Part shown: one piece after another, positions 53,147-61,811 of the stretch
How the letters are laid out: the number at the start of each line of letters is the position of its first letter
How positions within the stretch are numbered: position 1 is the first letter of the stretch
Assembly (NCBI GenBank): GCA_016223145.1
Contig: JACRPN010000023.1
Coordinates: forward strand, 1 to 64,000
Origin: Armatimonadota bacterium
GTDB taxonomy: Bacteria; Armatimonadota; Fimbriimonadia; Fimbriimonadales; Fimbriimonadaceae
Direction of reading: 5' to 3'
Length of the DNA stretch: 64,000 nucleotides
Position numbers and translations under genes: made by a program
The notes under the pieces: model-generated
Database searches by the model: none
Seen by the model: only the letters and a program-made list of their open reading frames with translations
Told to the model about the DNA's origin: nothing

Positions 53147-54879
53147 AAAAGCTCATCACCACATTGAGCGTTTGCTGCCTCTTCGGTGCAACAGTCCAAG
53201 GCCAACTCACAACGAAATGGTCGGCTCTCTACACCGGACCTGGCGGCGTTGCCGTCCCGAAGTTGGGAAGAGGAATCGTGCTCAGCCCCGACGGAACCTG
53301 CTTTGCACTAGTCAGGAGCAAAGCGAACAACAAGAGCTCGTTCTGCGTTGTCAAATACAACGCCGCTGGAGCGCTCCTCAGTGAGGTGACCAACGGAGTG
53401 GGCTCGCAGGACGAGCCCATGGCAATCACTCTCTCCACGAACTCAAGTGTCTGGGTCGCCGGCTACGCACACAACGACACGGCCAAGGAGACCGCAATTG
53501 TTCGATCCTATTCCAATTCGCTGAGCCTCGCCAGCCAGTATTCGATCGTTCAGACCTACAGTGAGCGCTATTACTGTCTGGCGCCTGATGGCAGTGGCGG
53601 CGTCTATGCGGGTGGCTTGACGTCTCCCAATTCGGCGACAGTCCTTGGAGTGGTCACGCACTTCAGCCAATCCGGTACGGTCCTCTGGCGACGGGAGATA
53701 GGCGCAAGCAATGCTCGCTCTGAAGTCCGGTCTCTCGCCATAGCCGTTGACGGATCGGTCTTTGGGGTGGGGTACACCCAGCCATTGCCTTCAAACCGAG
53801 ATGCCCTCGTAGCAAAGCTGAGCCCTGCAGGAGACCTCCTTTGGCTCAGGACTTTCGACGGAGGCCATGGTCCGGACCAGTTCCTTGGCTGTGCCAATGT
53901 CGGCAACGGGCCCGTGGCTGTGGGCCAAACCATGAACGGGAGCGGCAATTCGGACGGATGCGCCATTAAGTACGGCTCTGATGGTACGGCCCTTTGGGTT
54001 GCCCAATATTCTGGACCCGAGGAAGCACCAGACGGCTTCAATTCCGTCTCCTATCAACCAGGACTAGGCTTCGCGCTGGGCGGATGGACTGGAAGTGCTG
54101 ACAGCGGAGAGGATTTCCTGGCCGTTAAGCTCAGCGAAGCAGGAAGTCAGGTTTGGGCCAGAACTGCGAGTAGCGCAGGCAACGCATGCGACCATGCCGA
54201 AAGAGTGTTCCTGGACACCGCGGGCAATCTGTTCGAGCTTGGCACTGGAGACGGCGGGAGTGCCGGACTGGACTTCATGGCGGTTCGCTGGGCGTCAGAC
54301 GGCCTGGAGTGCTCCAGAAACCTATGGGACTCCGGAAACGCCGACGACGACCTGGGGTCTGCAGCTTGGGATGGCGTGAATCGCTTCTTTATGACCGGCT
54401 TGGCAGGCACTGAAAACGGGACGGTCTCGATGGACGATTCGCAAGTCGTTCCGGATACCGCTGTGCTGGTCAAGGGGCTACTGGTGAGTGGCCCCATCAC
54501 CAACGTGCGGCTCAGAGACGGAGTCTCGGCCGTCGTTCGGGGGCGGCCGTCGGTGATCGTGGAGTGCTCGGGCGTATTGCCCCTTAGCCAAGTAGCCTCG
54601 CTGTCCCTTAGGTTGACCGGCCACACGAACATCCGAGAGATCGTGCAGATCGCAGAGATGTACGACGTAGTGCTGGGCCAGTTCGTACAGGTCGGGTCTT
54701 CTTCAATGACGACGACAGACGTTACGCGCACGTTTTCCTTGAGTAGTCCCAATCGCTTCGTTGATCAGTCGACGGGCCGGTTGCGACTTCGAGTTACCTG
54801 GTATCCGTTCGCAACGCGCCGTTTCCCGTCCGGCTGGCAGCTATCCAGCAACGAGATCGGCTGGACGTACGCCCGGTAG
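53143..54879 (+). CDS. Secreted beta-propeller protein (SBBP-like)
   Basis: 578 residues from ATG 53143 (ATGA overlap with the FG-GAP gene). Signal peptide LITTLSVCCLFGATVQG. The first 430 residues show about seven blades with W-x-R/A-x-Y and A-V-x-G-Y-T phrases (VWVAGYAHNDTAKET, VFGVGYTQPLPSNR, ALWVAQYSG, FALGGWTGSADSGEDFLAV), like SBBP or delta-60 propellers. The C-terminal 100 residues form a beta-sandwich (VECSGVLPLSQVASLSLRLTGHTN). It probably works with its partner propeller at the surface. It is convergent with the next gene, with 28 bases between. Confidence 0.8.
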   Translation: MKKLITTLSVCCLFGATVQGQLTTKWSALYTGPGGVAVPKLGRGIVLSPDGTCFALVRSKANNKSSFCVVKYNAAGALLSEVTNGVGSQDEPMAITLSTNSSVWVAGYAHNDTAKETAIVRSYSNSLSLASQYSIVQTYSERYYCLAPDGSGGVYAGGLTSPNSATVLGVVTHFSQSGTVLWRREIGASNARSEVRSLAIAVDGSVFGVGYTQPLPSNRDALVAKLSPAGDLLWLRTFDGGHGPDQFLGCANVGNGPVAVGQTMNGSGNSDGCAIKYGSDGTALWVAQYSGPEEAPDGFNSVSYQPGLGFALGGWTGSADSGEDFLAVKLSEAGSQVWARTASSAGNACDHAERVFLDTAGNLFELGTGDGGSAGLDFMAVRWASDGLECSRNLWDSGNADDDLGSAAWDGVNRFFMTGLAGTENGTVSMDDSQVVPDTAVLVKGLLVSGPITNVRLRDGVSAVVRGRPSVIVECSGVLPLSQVASLSLRLTGHTNIREIVQIAEMYDVVLGQFVQVGSSSMTTTDVTRTFSLSSPNRFVDQSTGRLRLRVTWYPFATRRFPSGWQLSSNEIGWTYAR

Positions 54880-54907
54880 TTCCCTGCTTTCTGCGGCTAC
54901 ACGCCCC

Positions 54908-56770
54908 CTACCGAGCTATCTCCGCATATCGGGGAAGGGGGACAGCGGACGGAAGCGGCTTGGCCCAGGGCGGGATCTGGAGGATCAGTTCGCACCTTCC
55001 TGGCGCCGAGGCGCGGTACTTAATGATTGTAAATCCCAGAGCGTCCTGAACGTTAAGGAGCGTGAGGTTCGTGCCGGCAGTGACCGTCAAGGGGTATCCA
55101 GAGGCCAGCACGAGCGTCTTGGGTTCTGCGGAAGCCGCGTCGAACTGCAGCACGGTTCCGGGGCCCTCGTTCTTTGCCGCGAGCGCCGCGTCGCCATACA
55201 CCCGCACCTCGCTCTGAAGCATCTTCAGCAGAAGCTCGTCCGCGGGCGCGCGGCTCGCCATCGCAAAGATCGCGTTTCGCGCGCCTTCCAAAGGTTCGAT
55301 CAACTCAGGCGCGCCGTCCGTTCCCAGGGCCGTGTGCCGCCAAACCTGCAAACCCCTCTCTGCCGCAAGCCCCGCCTGAAGCATTGCGGCATCGAGCCTA
55401 CGCTCCTTCTCTGGGCAGAGAGCCGCTGCGAGGGCTGCCAACGCGGTCGCGCGTCGCATGAGCACTGGATTGTTGGCCCAGATCCTCCAAGTTGCCCAAT
55501 CGCGCCTCCAAGTGACCGAAGTCAACAGCGAGTTGGGCTCTGACGTGGCCTTGTCGGCATTCATGGCGCATTGCATGAGAAGCGCGTGGGCTGCCGCAAG
55601 GTCGAGCCCCTTGCCAGATGCTGAGTAGGGGAGCTGCTGGCCTGAGTTGGGCTCAGCCTCAAAGGCCGCCTGGCGCAGGTACTCGTCGAGCGTCGCCTCC
55701 GCCAGCGCTTTCGCGCCCGAGTCGCGCCGGCAGCCCAGATTTGCCAGCGCGAGCTCGACAACGCTCGGCACGTCGATGGACGAGACGGTGGCCGGCGCGA
55801 CCCAGTCGGCCTCCCCCACCGCCACGGCGCGCCCCGTTGGGATCCGTCTGACCGGGAACCGGATGCTGAGCGACTTCTCCAGGGCCACGACCACCGGGCC
55901 AATCTCGTCTCGGATGCGAAGGCTCTTTGTCGCGCCGGTGACCTTAATCGGATAGCCACCCATCGAGGCGAGAAGCACGGGATCGGGAAGGACCGCGCCC
56001 TCGCGATCAAAGGTGTAGGTGGCGGTTACCCCGTTCAGGTCCTCCTCGACTACAGTGGAAAGGAGCTTGGGCAAGGAGCTACTGTTGAATTGCGTGTCTG
56101 CCTTGACCCGATTGACCAGTTCCCCCAGGTCGGCGGCCTTGTTCGCCGAATAGCCCTCCAAACCGATCGGCGCCACGACCCGTACCCACCCTGAATACGG
56201 GGCCGTCGTCTTCAGCGTCCAGTTCCCCGACTGCCCATCAAGCTGAACGGCGCCGGGTTCGCCGGGAAACCCAAACAGTACCGGGGGCTGCTGGTCGCGG
56301 AAGGTGACGAGCACCCAATTGACTTTCGGCGTGGGCACGCCTGGCCCCACACTGCCCTCGAACCAACTGAGAAACGGCGCGGCCAGCGAGCCCAGTTTGA
56401 GGCGGAATCCGTTCTGATAGTAGAGTTGAAAACCTGCCGCCAAAAGGTCCACTTTGAGCTTCTGAGGAGTACCTCCACCGCCACCCAGATAGAGCGTCTG
56501 GCCCATCTCGGAGGTCGCCGTCACCCGCCAAAGGGAAGCAGGCGTGTCGAAGGCGAACCAGTCGGCTTGGGAGTGCTTGACCCGGAAGCCCCTCTTGTCC
56601 ACCTCGAATCGCGGTATGGCAGCGCCCGCCTGATAGCCGAATCGGCCGAAACCCGTACCCGAGACTTGAGCGCCCTTCAGAACCTCGAGGGTCGCCCTTT
56701 CATGGCTTGCGAGGGCTCTCCCAGACGGGACGAGGCTAATCGATAGGAGCACCAAGGACCTGAAGGCCAA
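54908..56770 (-). CDS. Exported protein of unknown function
   Basis: About 620 residues. The start is unsure. TTG 56770 or TTG 56755 would yield a signal peptide (SLVLLSISLVPSGRALA) that overlaps the end of the preceding barrel gene. The frame also runs up to 56845. Mature part: an N-terminal domain with PEGA-like strands (GKVxLDGQSGNWTL; ASLWRVTATSEMGQTLYLGG), then a helical section rich in Ala/Leu (ALAEATLDEYLRQAAFEAE; RATALAALAAALCPEKERRL), and a closing beta sandwich. I recognise no family. Coupling with the LptD-like gene hints at a shared envelope role. Confidence 0.72.
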   Translation of the reverse strand: MAFRSLVLLSISLVPSGRALASHERATLEVLKGAQVSGTGFGRFGYQAGAAIPRFEVDKRGFRVKHSQADWFAFDTPASLWRVTATSEMGQTLYLGGGGGTPQKLKVDLLAAGFQLYYQNGFRLKLGSLAAPFLSWFEGSVGPGVPTPKVNWVLVTFRDQQPPVLFGFPGEPGAVQLDGQSGNWTLKTTAPYSGWVRVVAPIGLEGYSANKAADLGELVNRVKADTQFNSSSLPKLLSTVVEEDLNGVTATYTFDREGAVLPDPVLLASMGGYPIKVTGATKSLRIRDEIGPVVVALEKSLSIRFPVRRIPTGRAVAVGEADWVAPATVSSIDVPSVVELALANLGCRRDSGAKALAEATLDEYLRQAAFEAEPNSGQQLPYSASGKGLDLAAAHALLMQCAMNADKATSEPNSLLTSVTWRRDWATWRIWANNPVLMRRATALAALAAALCPEKERRLDAAMLQAGLAAERGLQVWRHTALGTDGAPELIEPLEGARNAIFAMASRAPADELLLKMLQSEVRVYGDAALAAKNEGPGTVLQFDAASAEPKTLVLASGYPLTVTAGTNLTLLNVQDALGFTIIKYRASAPGRCELILQIPPWAKPLPSAVPLPRYAEIAR

Positions 56771-58736
56771 GGCGTTTCGTCTGACGCGAATACACCAGTC
56801 CAATATCTCGGCCGCCGAGCCGATACGCCAACATCCAACTGTCATCGAGGTAGGAGCTTCCCAAGTAGCGGTTGTAAGTATAGGCGTAACTTAGCCTCCA
56901 AAACTGGCTGACGCGGTAGGAAGTGTCCCCATAGTAGGTGAGCCGGTCCAGGTCCAGGCTCTTGTTGCCAAAGAGCGACAGCGTCGTGCGTCCAGCGGAA
57001 TAGTAAGCCTGCATGCTCAACGAGTGCCGCCCGATGACCTGGTTCGTGAAGCCGTCTTCGGCGAAGTTATAGGTGAGCACCGTCGAAGCGTTCCTTCCCA
57101 GCCTTTTGGAAAGTGAGACGTCGGAGAAGTAGGTGAGCCCCTTCAGGGTGTTCTCGCCCTGGAGCTTGCTGACCGTGAACGAGAAGTTCACCATCGACGA
57201 AGAGTCAACCTTCCACGGCGTCATCTGCAACCGCGAACGGACGCCAAAAGCCGACTGGCTTCGATCGTAAAAGTCGGTGTGGGTGTTGTTTTGAGTCGCC
57301 GTGATGCCGTTGTAGACCTTGAATGGCGATTTGCCGATCTGAGAGCCGTTGGTCTCCGCCACAAACGCATAGGAACTGCTGTCGAAGGTCGGGCCCTTCA
57401 GCGACCGCGCGCTGTTGCCGCTCAGCGACATCGTGAACCCGTTGAACTGGCGTGAGACGCTGCCCGAGCCAGAAATGCTTTGGTGCGCTGGAAGCTCCAG
57501 ACCGATGTTGAACGTGGAGCGATCGTCGATCTTTTGGAAATGGCGGATGCCCAGGCCCCAGTCCTTGCGCGCAAGGCCGTTGATGCTGAGACTCCCTTCC
57601 AGGTCGTCGCCCTTGTGCCAGTCCACCTCATAGTCCAGAAACGCCCCGCCACTGGTGGAATAACCCCGTCCGTAGCGGTCGCCGGTCCGAAATCTCAGCA
57701 GCGACGTGAACCCCGGTTTGAGCGAAAGGTAGTGGGGATAATTGATCGAAATCTGGTTGTCGTAGACGTTGACGACCTGCTCGGTCAAGATGGGTGTCTG
57801 GCCGTAAAGGCTTACCTGGAAGAGTGGCAGCGTGAGCAGCTTGGCCCCGCCGACATAGACGTCCGCCTTGTGGAACTGAATCTCCCTCCTGGGGAACGCC
57901 ACAGCCTTCTTCGAGTTGATGGCGCTGGCTGATTCGCTGAGGTCTTCGAACTCGAAGAGCTGATCGCCTACTGGGTCGTTGGGCCTCGTTAGGCCGTCGG
58001 CGTGGACCTCGAACATCGAGTACTGCTCGCGCTCGATCGGCACGGCGAGCATCGCTCCGTGAAGCTGCACCGAGACGGCCGCGATGGACCGCGCGGTCGT
58101 CGAACCGTAGCCTTTGCGCTCGTTCAGCTTGAAGTAAAGCTCGTCAAAGACCTGGTCGATCTTGCCGAATTTCAGACGCGCCTTTCGCGCCCGGACCTCG
58201 TAGGCCGGTACGTTGAGTTGAAGGTCGTCCGCGGTGATCTCGACTTCGCGATACTGTAGGTGGACCTTCCCGCCTTGGCCGGAGCCGCCCAGGACCTTTT
58301 GGTCCAGGGAGTACATCAGGTATTCCGGCGCAACGACTTCCACGTAGTCGTTGGCTGCTGCGAGCATCGCCCGATCGGCCACAAACTCCACTTCCACCGT
58401 GGTCACGGCGTTGTAGGCCAGCGCGCTCGCCGTGATCTTGGCGACACCCGAAATCGAGCCTGCAACCAGGACCACTTGGGCGTAGCCGCGCTCGGTGGTT
58501 ACGATCGGATCGCGGAAGTTCCCCAGGGTCGTCGAGAACACCACCTGGGTGCCGTCGGCTACGAGCCGTCCTGTGGTGTCGCGGATTTGCGCGGAAATGG
58601 TGATGGTGCTGCGTCCATCGGCGACCGTAATCCCAGGAAAGGTCGTGAGCTTGATGATGCCCGTGTCGGCGAAAGAGGCCGCTGCCAATAGGAGCAACAG
58701 CACCAATCCCACCCCGATTCGAAGGGCTTTCATCAT
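56736..58736 (-). CDS. LptD-like outer-membrane barrel with N-terminal Big_1 (invasin-type) Ig domain
   Basis: 666 residues from ATG 58736 (frame open to 58763). Signal peptide ALRIGVGLVLLLLLAAASFA. Residues about 27-125 form a Big_1 domain, as in intimin/invasin (GITVADGRSTITISAQIRDTTGRLVADGTQVVFSTTLG). Then comes an OstA-type segment (REVEITADDLQLNVPAYEVRARKARLKFG) and about 16 amphipathic strands forming a barrel to the C-terminal end (YSRQTKRLGLQVLG). This is a second LptD-like architecture, clearly distinct from that in the lptF operon. The Ig domain suggests it displays or threads a surface protein and not LPS. Overlaps the next gene. Confidence 0.85.
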   Translation of the reverse strand: MMKALRIGVGLVLLLLLAAASFADTGIIKLTTFPGITVADGRSTITISAQIRDTTGRLVADGTQVVFSTTLGNFRDPIVTTERGYAQVVLVAGSISGVAKITASALAYNAVTTVEVEFVADRAMLAAANDYVEVVAPEYLMYSLDQKVLGGSGQGGKVHLQYREVEITADDLQLNVPAYEVRARKARLKFGKIDQVFDELYFKLNERKGYGSTTARSIAAVSVQLHGAMLAVPIEREQYSMFEVHADGLTRPNDPVGDQLFEFEDLSESASAINSKKAVAFPRREIQFHKADVYVGGAKLLTLPLFQVSLYGQTPILTEQVVNVYDNQISINYPHYLSLKPGFTSLLRFRTGDRYGRGYSTSGGAFLDYEVDWHKGDDLEGSLSINGLARKDWGLGIRHFQKIDDRSTFNIGLELPAHQSISGSGSVSRQFNGFTMSLSGNSARSLKGPTFDSSSYAFVAETNGSQIGKSPFKVYNGITATQNNTHTDFYDRSQSAFGVRSRLQMTPWKVDSSSMVNFSFTVSKLQGENTLKGLTYFSDVSLSKRLGRNASTVLTYNFAEDGFTNQVIGRHSLSMQAYYSAGRTTLSLFGNKSLDLDRLTYYGDTSYRVSQFWRLSYAYTYNRYLGSSYLDDSWMLAYRLGGRDIGLVYSRQTKRLGLQVLGAPID

Positions 58737-58787
58737 TCTAACGACGGACCAGTCGCGCGGCATGGTTCTGGAACCCCAAAAGAACTT

Positions 58788-58816
58788 GGGAGGCCAGGGC
58801 TTATCCCTGACCTCCC
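58788..58816 (-). terminator. Hairpin between FlgD-Ig protein gene and barrel gene
   Basis: A 12-bp stem GGGAGGTCAGGG/CCCTGGCCTCCC on the minus strand with one G-T pair and loop ATAAG, followed by TTCTTTTG. It ends the upstream minus-strand transcript. Confidence 0.75.
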
Positions 58817-58840
58817 ATTGTATCCTGCTGGGAGCCTCGG

Positions 58841-61711
58841 CTATCGAACGACGTTCAGCGGAATCACGCGTCGAACGCGGACGCCTTCAGTCGTCTCGGC
58901 CAGGATTTCGGCTCGGTAAGCGCCCGGCGCCACGAGCCTGTTCGCGTTGTCGCGGAGGGCCCAGGTCACCGTGTTTTCACCGGCGCGGTCCGCTCGGCCA
59001 CGGGAGGCCGTGTAGATTTCCTTGCCGGCGCTGGAGAGGATGCGCACCGTTGTGCTGGCCTCGTTCGAGAGCGTGTAGCTGATCGAGAACGGAGTCCCGG
59101 AGCCACGTCCACCGCCCGCCACGACCACGTTGCCGATCACCGGCTTGGTGAAGGACGTGCCCGAGCTGACCTCCAGGCTGAACACGCGGGTGGAGCCTTC
59201 GGTAGCGCTGTAGGTGTAGCCCGAGGTCTGGCGCAGGTTCCTCGATTCGCCGGTCGCGCTGTCGATCAGTCGGAGCTGAACGTTGCGCGGGAGTGTGCTG
59301 AGGTTCGGCCAGTTCAGGGTCACGTTGCCGGACTCCTGAGCCGTCACCACAACCTTCCAGGCCTTACGCGCCGAACTGTCGGTGAGCGCCTGTGCGAGGC
59401 GGGTCGTCTTGCCAGAAGCGGTCTCCTCGATGGAGAGCTGCACCTTGTGGCCGTAGGCCGTCGGCGGCTCAAGCACGGTGTTCGCCTTGGCGTCTGCCGC
59501 GGTCTTCACGCGTCCGATGTAGTTCTGGCCGTCCAGCGACGTCGCCGTGCGCGCCGAGAGCATCAGGCGCCAGTGCTCGTTGCTCTGGACCCATTTCTCG
59601 TTGTAGCTGCGCGCCGATCCCGGCAACGCAGGATAGAAGACTGCGGGGTAGGAGACCGTAACGTCTTGGAGCGTGCCGACATACACCCAGTAACCGGTGT
59701 TCGGCTGGAGCAGGCTGTCGGAGCCCTGAATGTAGGAGTAGTCGCCGGTCGCCGTGTTGTACTGCGCGAGGAAGCCGCTGACAACGCCCTGCTGCACGAG
59801 CTCAGCCCACGTATAGGCGTTGCCCGGGTTGCTGGCGGTCACACCCACCAACTGCCCGATCGCGATCGGATAGGGGTAGGGGTTGCCAATCATGTTCCAC
59901 CCCGATTTGAGGTTGATCTGAAGGAACCCAATCGCTATGTCCGCGGGAACCTGAGGGTTGCTGCTGAGCGGCGTGAACGGATAGTCATTGTTGGCGACGA
60001 CCCAGTAGGACTTGCCGCGCTCGACGCTGGTGGCGACCACATAGCCTTGGCTCACGGGGTCGTAACGGTAGGCGATGAAGTCGGCCGGCGTGGTCAGCGG
60101 GCTCAAGATCGATTCGATGGAGGTGTCGCTAAAGTCCCAGGGAAGGGTGATCAGGTTCGCGCCTGCAAGCAGGTTGAGCTTCGGCGTCGAGGCCACCTGG
60201 ATGCTGCCGTTGAGGGTACGAGGAGACTGAGTGATCGGATCGTTGACCGTCACGGTGAAAGGCAGGTCACCATATACTTGGCCGTCGGCCTCCACGGTGA
60301 AGTCCACAAACTTCACTCCGAGCGGAAGTACCTGGCTGATCACGCGCACGTTCGATTCGCCGTTGGCCATTTGGAAGCCGGCAGGAAGGTTGAGCGTGAT
60401 GCGCACGTCGTTCAGAGCGATTTCCTTGTTGACCTCGGCATAGTTGAAGTTGTCGATGTAGACGCGGATCGTCATTGGGTTCGGCCGAAGACCATCCTGA
60501 GAGCCTTGGCCACCGCCATTGTCGAATGACACCAGTTTGGGAGCGTCCACGACGATCGAATACGGCTTCACATAATTCGAGAGGCCCCACGTGCTGCGGA
60601 AGAACTGCGTGAGCCGCTTCGTTCCGTTGTTGGCTGGGACGGCTGTCTCAGGGTACTTCTGAATGTATCCCAGGTCATCAAGAGTTAACGTGTCGCCGAA
60701 GATGAAGTCCGGCATGGTGGGAGGATCGGTCCAATCGTTGCCCATCAAGAAGAACGAGTGGCCCAGAACAAATTCGTCAGCTTGCGCCGTATCGCTTTGT
60801 CCCGTCTTTTGATCCGTTGTCGAAGCATCTGGACCGTTCAAGACGCGCAAGCCATAAGCTGCTGTTTGGCCAAAATAGATGTCAACTATGTTGGGGAAGT
60901 TTGCGGGATCAATGGACCTCTGATACCGCGTGTCGACTTTGGGCGGCCGCGTCCCGGGCAAATACACATAGGTGTCTTTAGGGCCCCTGCCAAAAACAGT
61001 CGGCGACTCCAATGTCGAGATGCCGGCCAGGTTCGCACCATTGCGATCCGAAACCGCTTCCGAATTCGTTAGCATCCCCATCCTATGGCCAAACCACAGC
61101 CCAACCGTGTGCGTGTCTGTTGTGGTGTTGCGATAGGTCCAGTCGAGCACGGCCGCATCGCCCGCGACGGTTCCGGTGATGTGGATGAAAATGCCTTCGA
61201 TCGTGGTTTCGACTACGTAGTAACGATTCGAAGCTCCGACGAAAGCCAAGCTATAGCCGTTTTCGCCAAGGGGATGGGCATTGCCGTCGATGTTGACCAA
61301 CGCTATAGCACCCACTGGGCTCGGAAAGCCAAAGGTGAGCGTCATGTCGTCATCCACAAAGCCAGCATTTGAAGGATCTGCCGGAAACTGATCCTGAATA
61401 CTGCCAGAGGATCCATAGGAAAACGCGAATCTGCCGACGAGCGCAAGATCATGGGCGGCAATGTAGCATGGCCAGTCGTCATTGTTTGCCGCGTCGCCAT
61501 AGTTGACCGTGCCTGATACTCCTGCCGCGTTGATCATGAGCGCGTTGCCCACACGTTCAAACCCATAGTCGGGTGAATAAGGACTGTCTGTTCTATCGGG
61601 GTCGATGCACTGGATATCCCAGTCACCGGTTTGGGCAAACGCGGCAGAAGCAAACAGCGTCGCAAACGACGCCATGGCTACAAGCTTCCCATGCAGAGGT
61701 TTCATGTTCAT
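58841..61711 (-). CDS. Large secreted protein with C-terminal FlgD-type Ig domain
   Basis: 956 residues. Signal peptide LVAMASFATLFASAAFA. Long beta-rich body. At about 520-700 a repeated element (WNMIGNPYPYPIAIG; LQPNTGYWVYVG) is typical of surface proteins of Fibrobacteres, Gemmatimonadetes and Armatimonadota. The last 90 residues are a FlgD_ig domain (FSISYTLSNEASTTVRILSSAGKEIY ... NTVTWALRDNANRLVAPGAYRAEIL), which in type IX systems and relatives directs surface attachment. The N-terminal third has lower GC and different codon use from the rest, hinting at a chimaeric gene. No T9SS gene is nearby. Confidence 0.85.
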   Translation of the reverse strand: MNMKPLHGKLVAMASFATLFASAAFAQTGDWDIQCIDPDRTDSPYSPDYGFERVGNALMINAAGVSGTVNYGDAANNDDWPCYIAAHDLALVGRFAFSYGSSGSIQDQFPADPSNAGFVDDDMTLTFGFPSPVGAIALVNIDGNAHPLGENGYSLAFVGASNRYYVVETTIEGIFIHITGTVAGDAAVLDWTYRNTTTDTHTVGLWFGHRMGMLTNSEAVSDRNGANLAGISTLESPTVFGRGPKDTYVYLPGTRPPKVDTRYQRSIDPANFPNIVDIYFGQTAAYGLRVLNGPDASTTDQKTGQSDTAQADEFVLGHSFFLMGNDWTDPPTMPDFIFGDTLTLDDLGYIQKYPETAVPANNGTKRLTQFFRSTWGLSNYVKPYSIVVDAPKLVSFDNGGGQGSQDGLRPNPMTIRVYIDNFNYAEVNKEIALNDVRITLNLPAGFQMANGESNVRVISQVLPLGVKFVDFTVEADGQVYGDLPFTVTVNDPITQSPRTLNGSIQVASTPKLNLLAGANLITLPWDFSDTSIESILSPLTTPADFIAYRYDPVSQGYVVATSVERGKSYWVVANNDYPFTPLSSNPQVPADIAIGFLQINLKSGWNMIGNPYPYPIAIGQLVGVTASNPGNAYTWAELVQQGVVSGFLAQYNTATGDYSYIQGSDSLLQPNTGYWVYVGTLQDVTVSYPAVFYPALPGSARSYNEKWVQSNEHWRLMLSARTATSLDGQNYIGRVKTAADAKANTVLEPPTAYGHKVQLSIEETASGKTTRLAQALTDSSARKAWKVVVTAQESGNVTLNWPNLSTLPRNVQLRLIDSATGESRNLRQTSGYTYSATEGSTRVFSLEVSSGTSFTKPVIGNVVVAGGGRGSGTPFSISYTLSNEASTTVRILSSAGKEIYTASRGRADRAGENTVTWALRDNANRLVAPGAYRAEILAETTEGVRVRRVIPLNVVR

Positions 61712-61740
61712 TCCCTATCGCTGTCAGATTTGTTTGGTGG

Positions 61741-61773
61741 AGGGTCCCCACCCGTAGGTTGGACGGGGACCCT
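61741..61773 (-). terminator. Hairpin between CsgG/FlgT-like gene and FlgD-Ig gene
   Basis: A 9-bp GC-rich stem AGGGTCCCC/GGGGACCCT with a 15-base loop. It lies 38 bases behind the CsgG/FlgT-like stop. Confidence 0.65.
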
Positions 61774-61811
61774 GGACTGACGGTTTCATCCAATTGACGG
61801 GTTCTGGCTGA

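Noticed and set aside
58841-61711. Type IX secretion cargo
   Set aside because: The C-terminal domain is FlgD_ig and not a canonical T9SS CTD, and no por/gld gene is in the window, so I left it as a possibility only.
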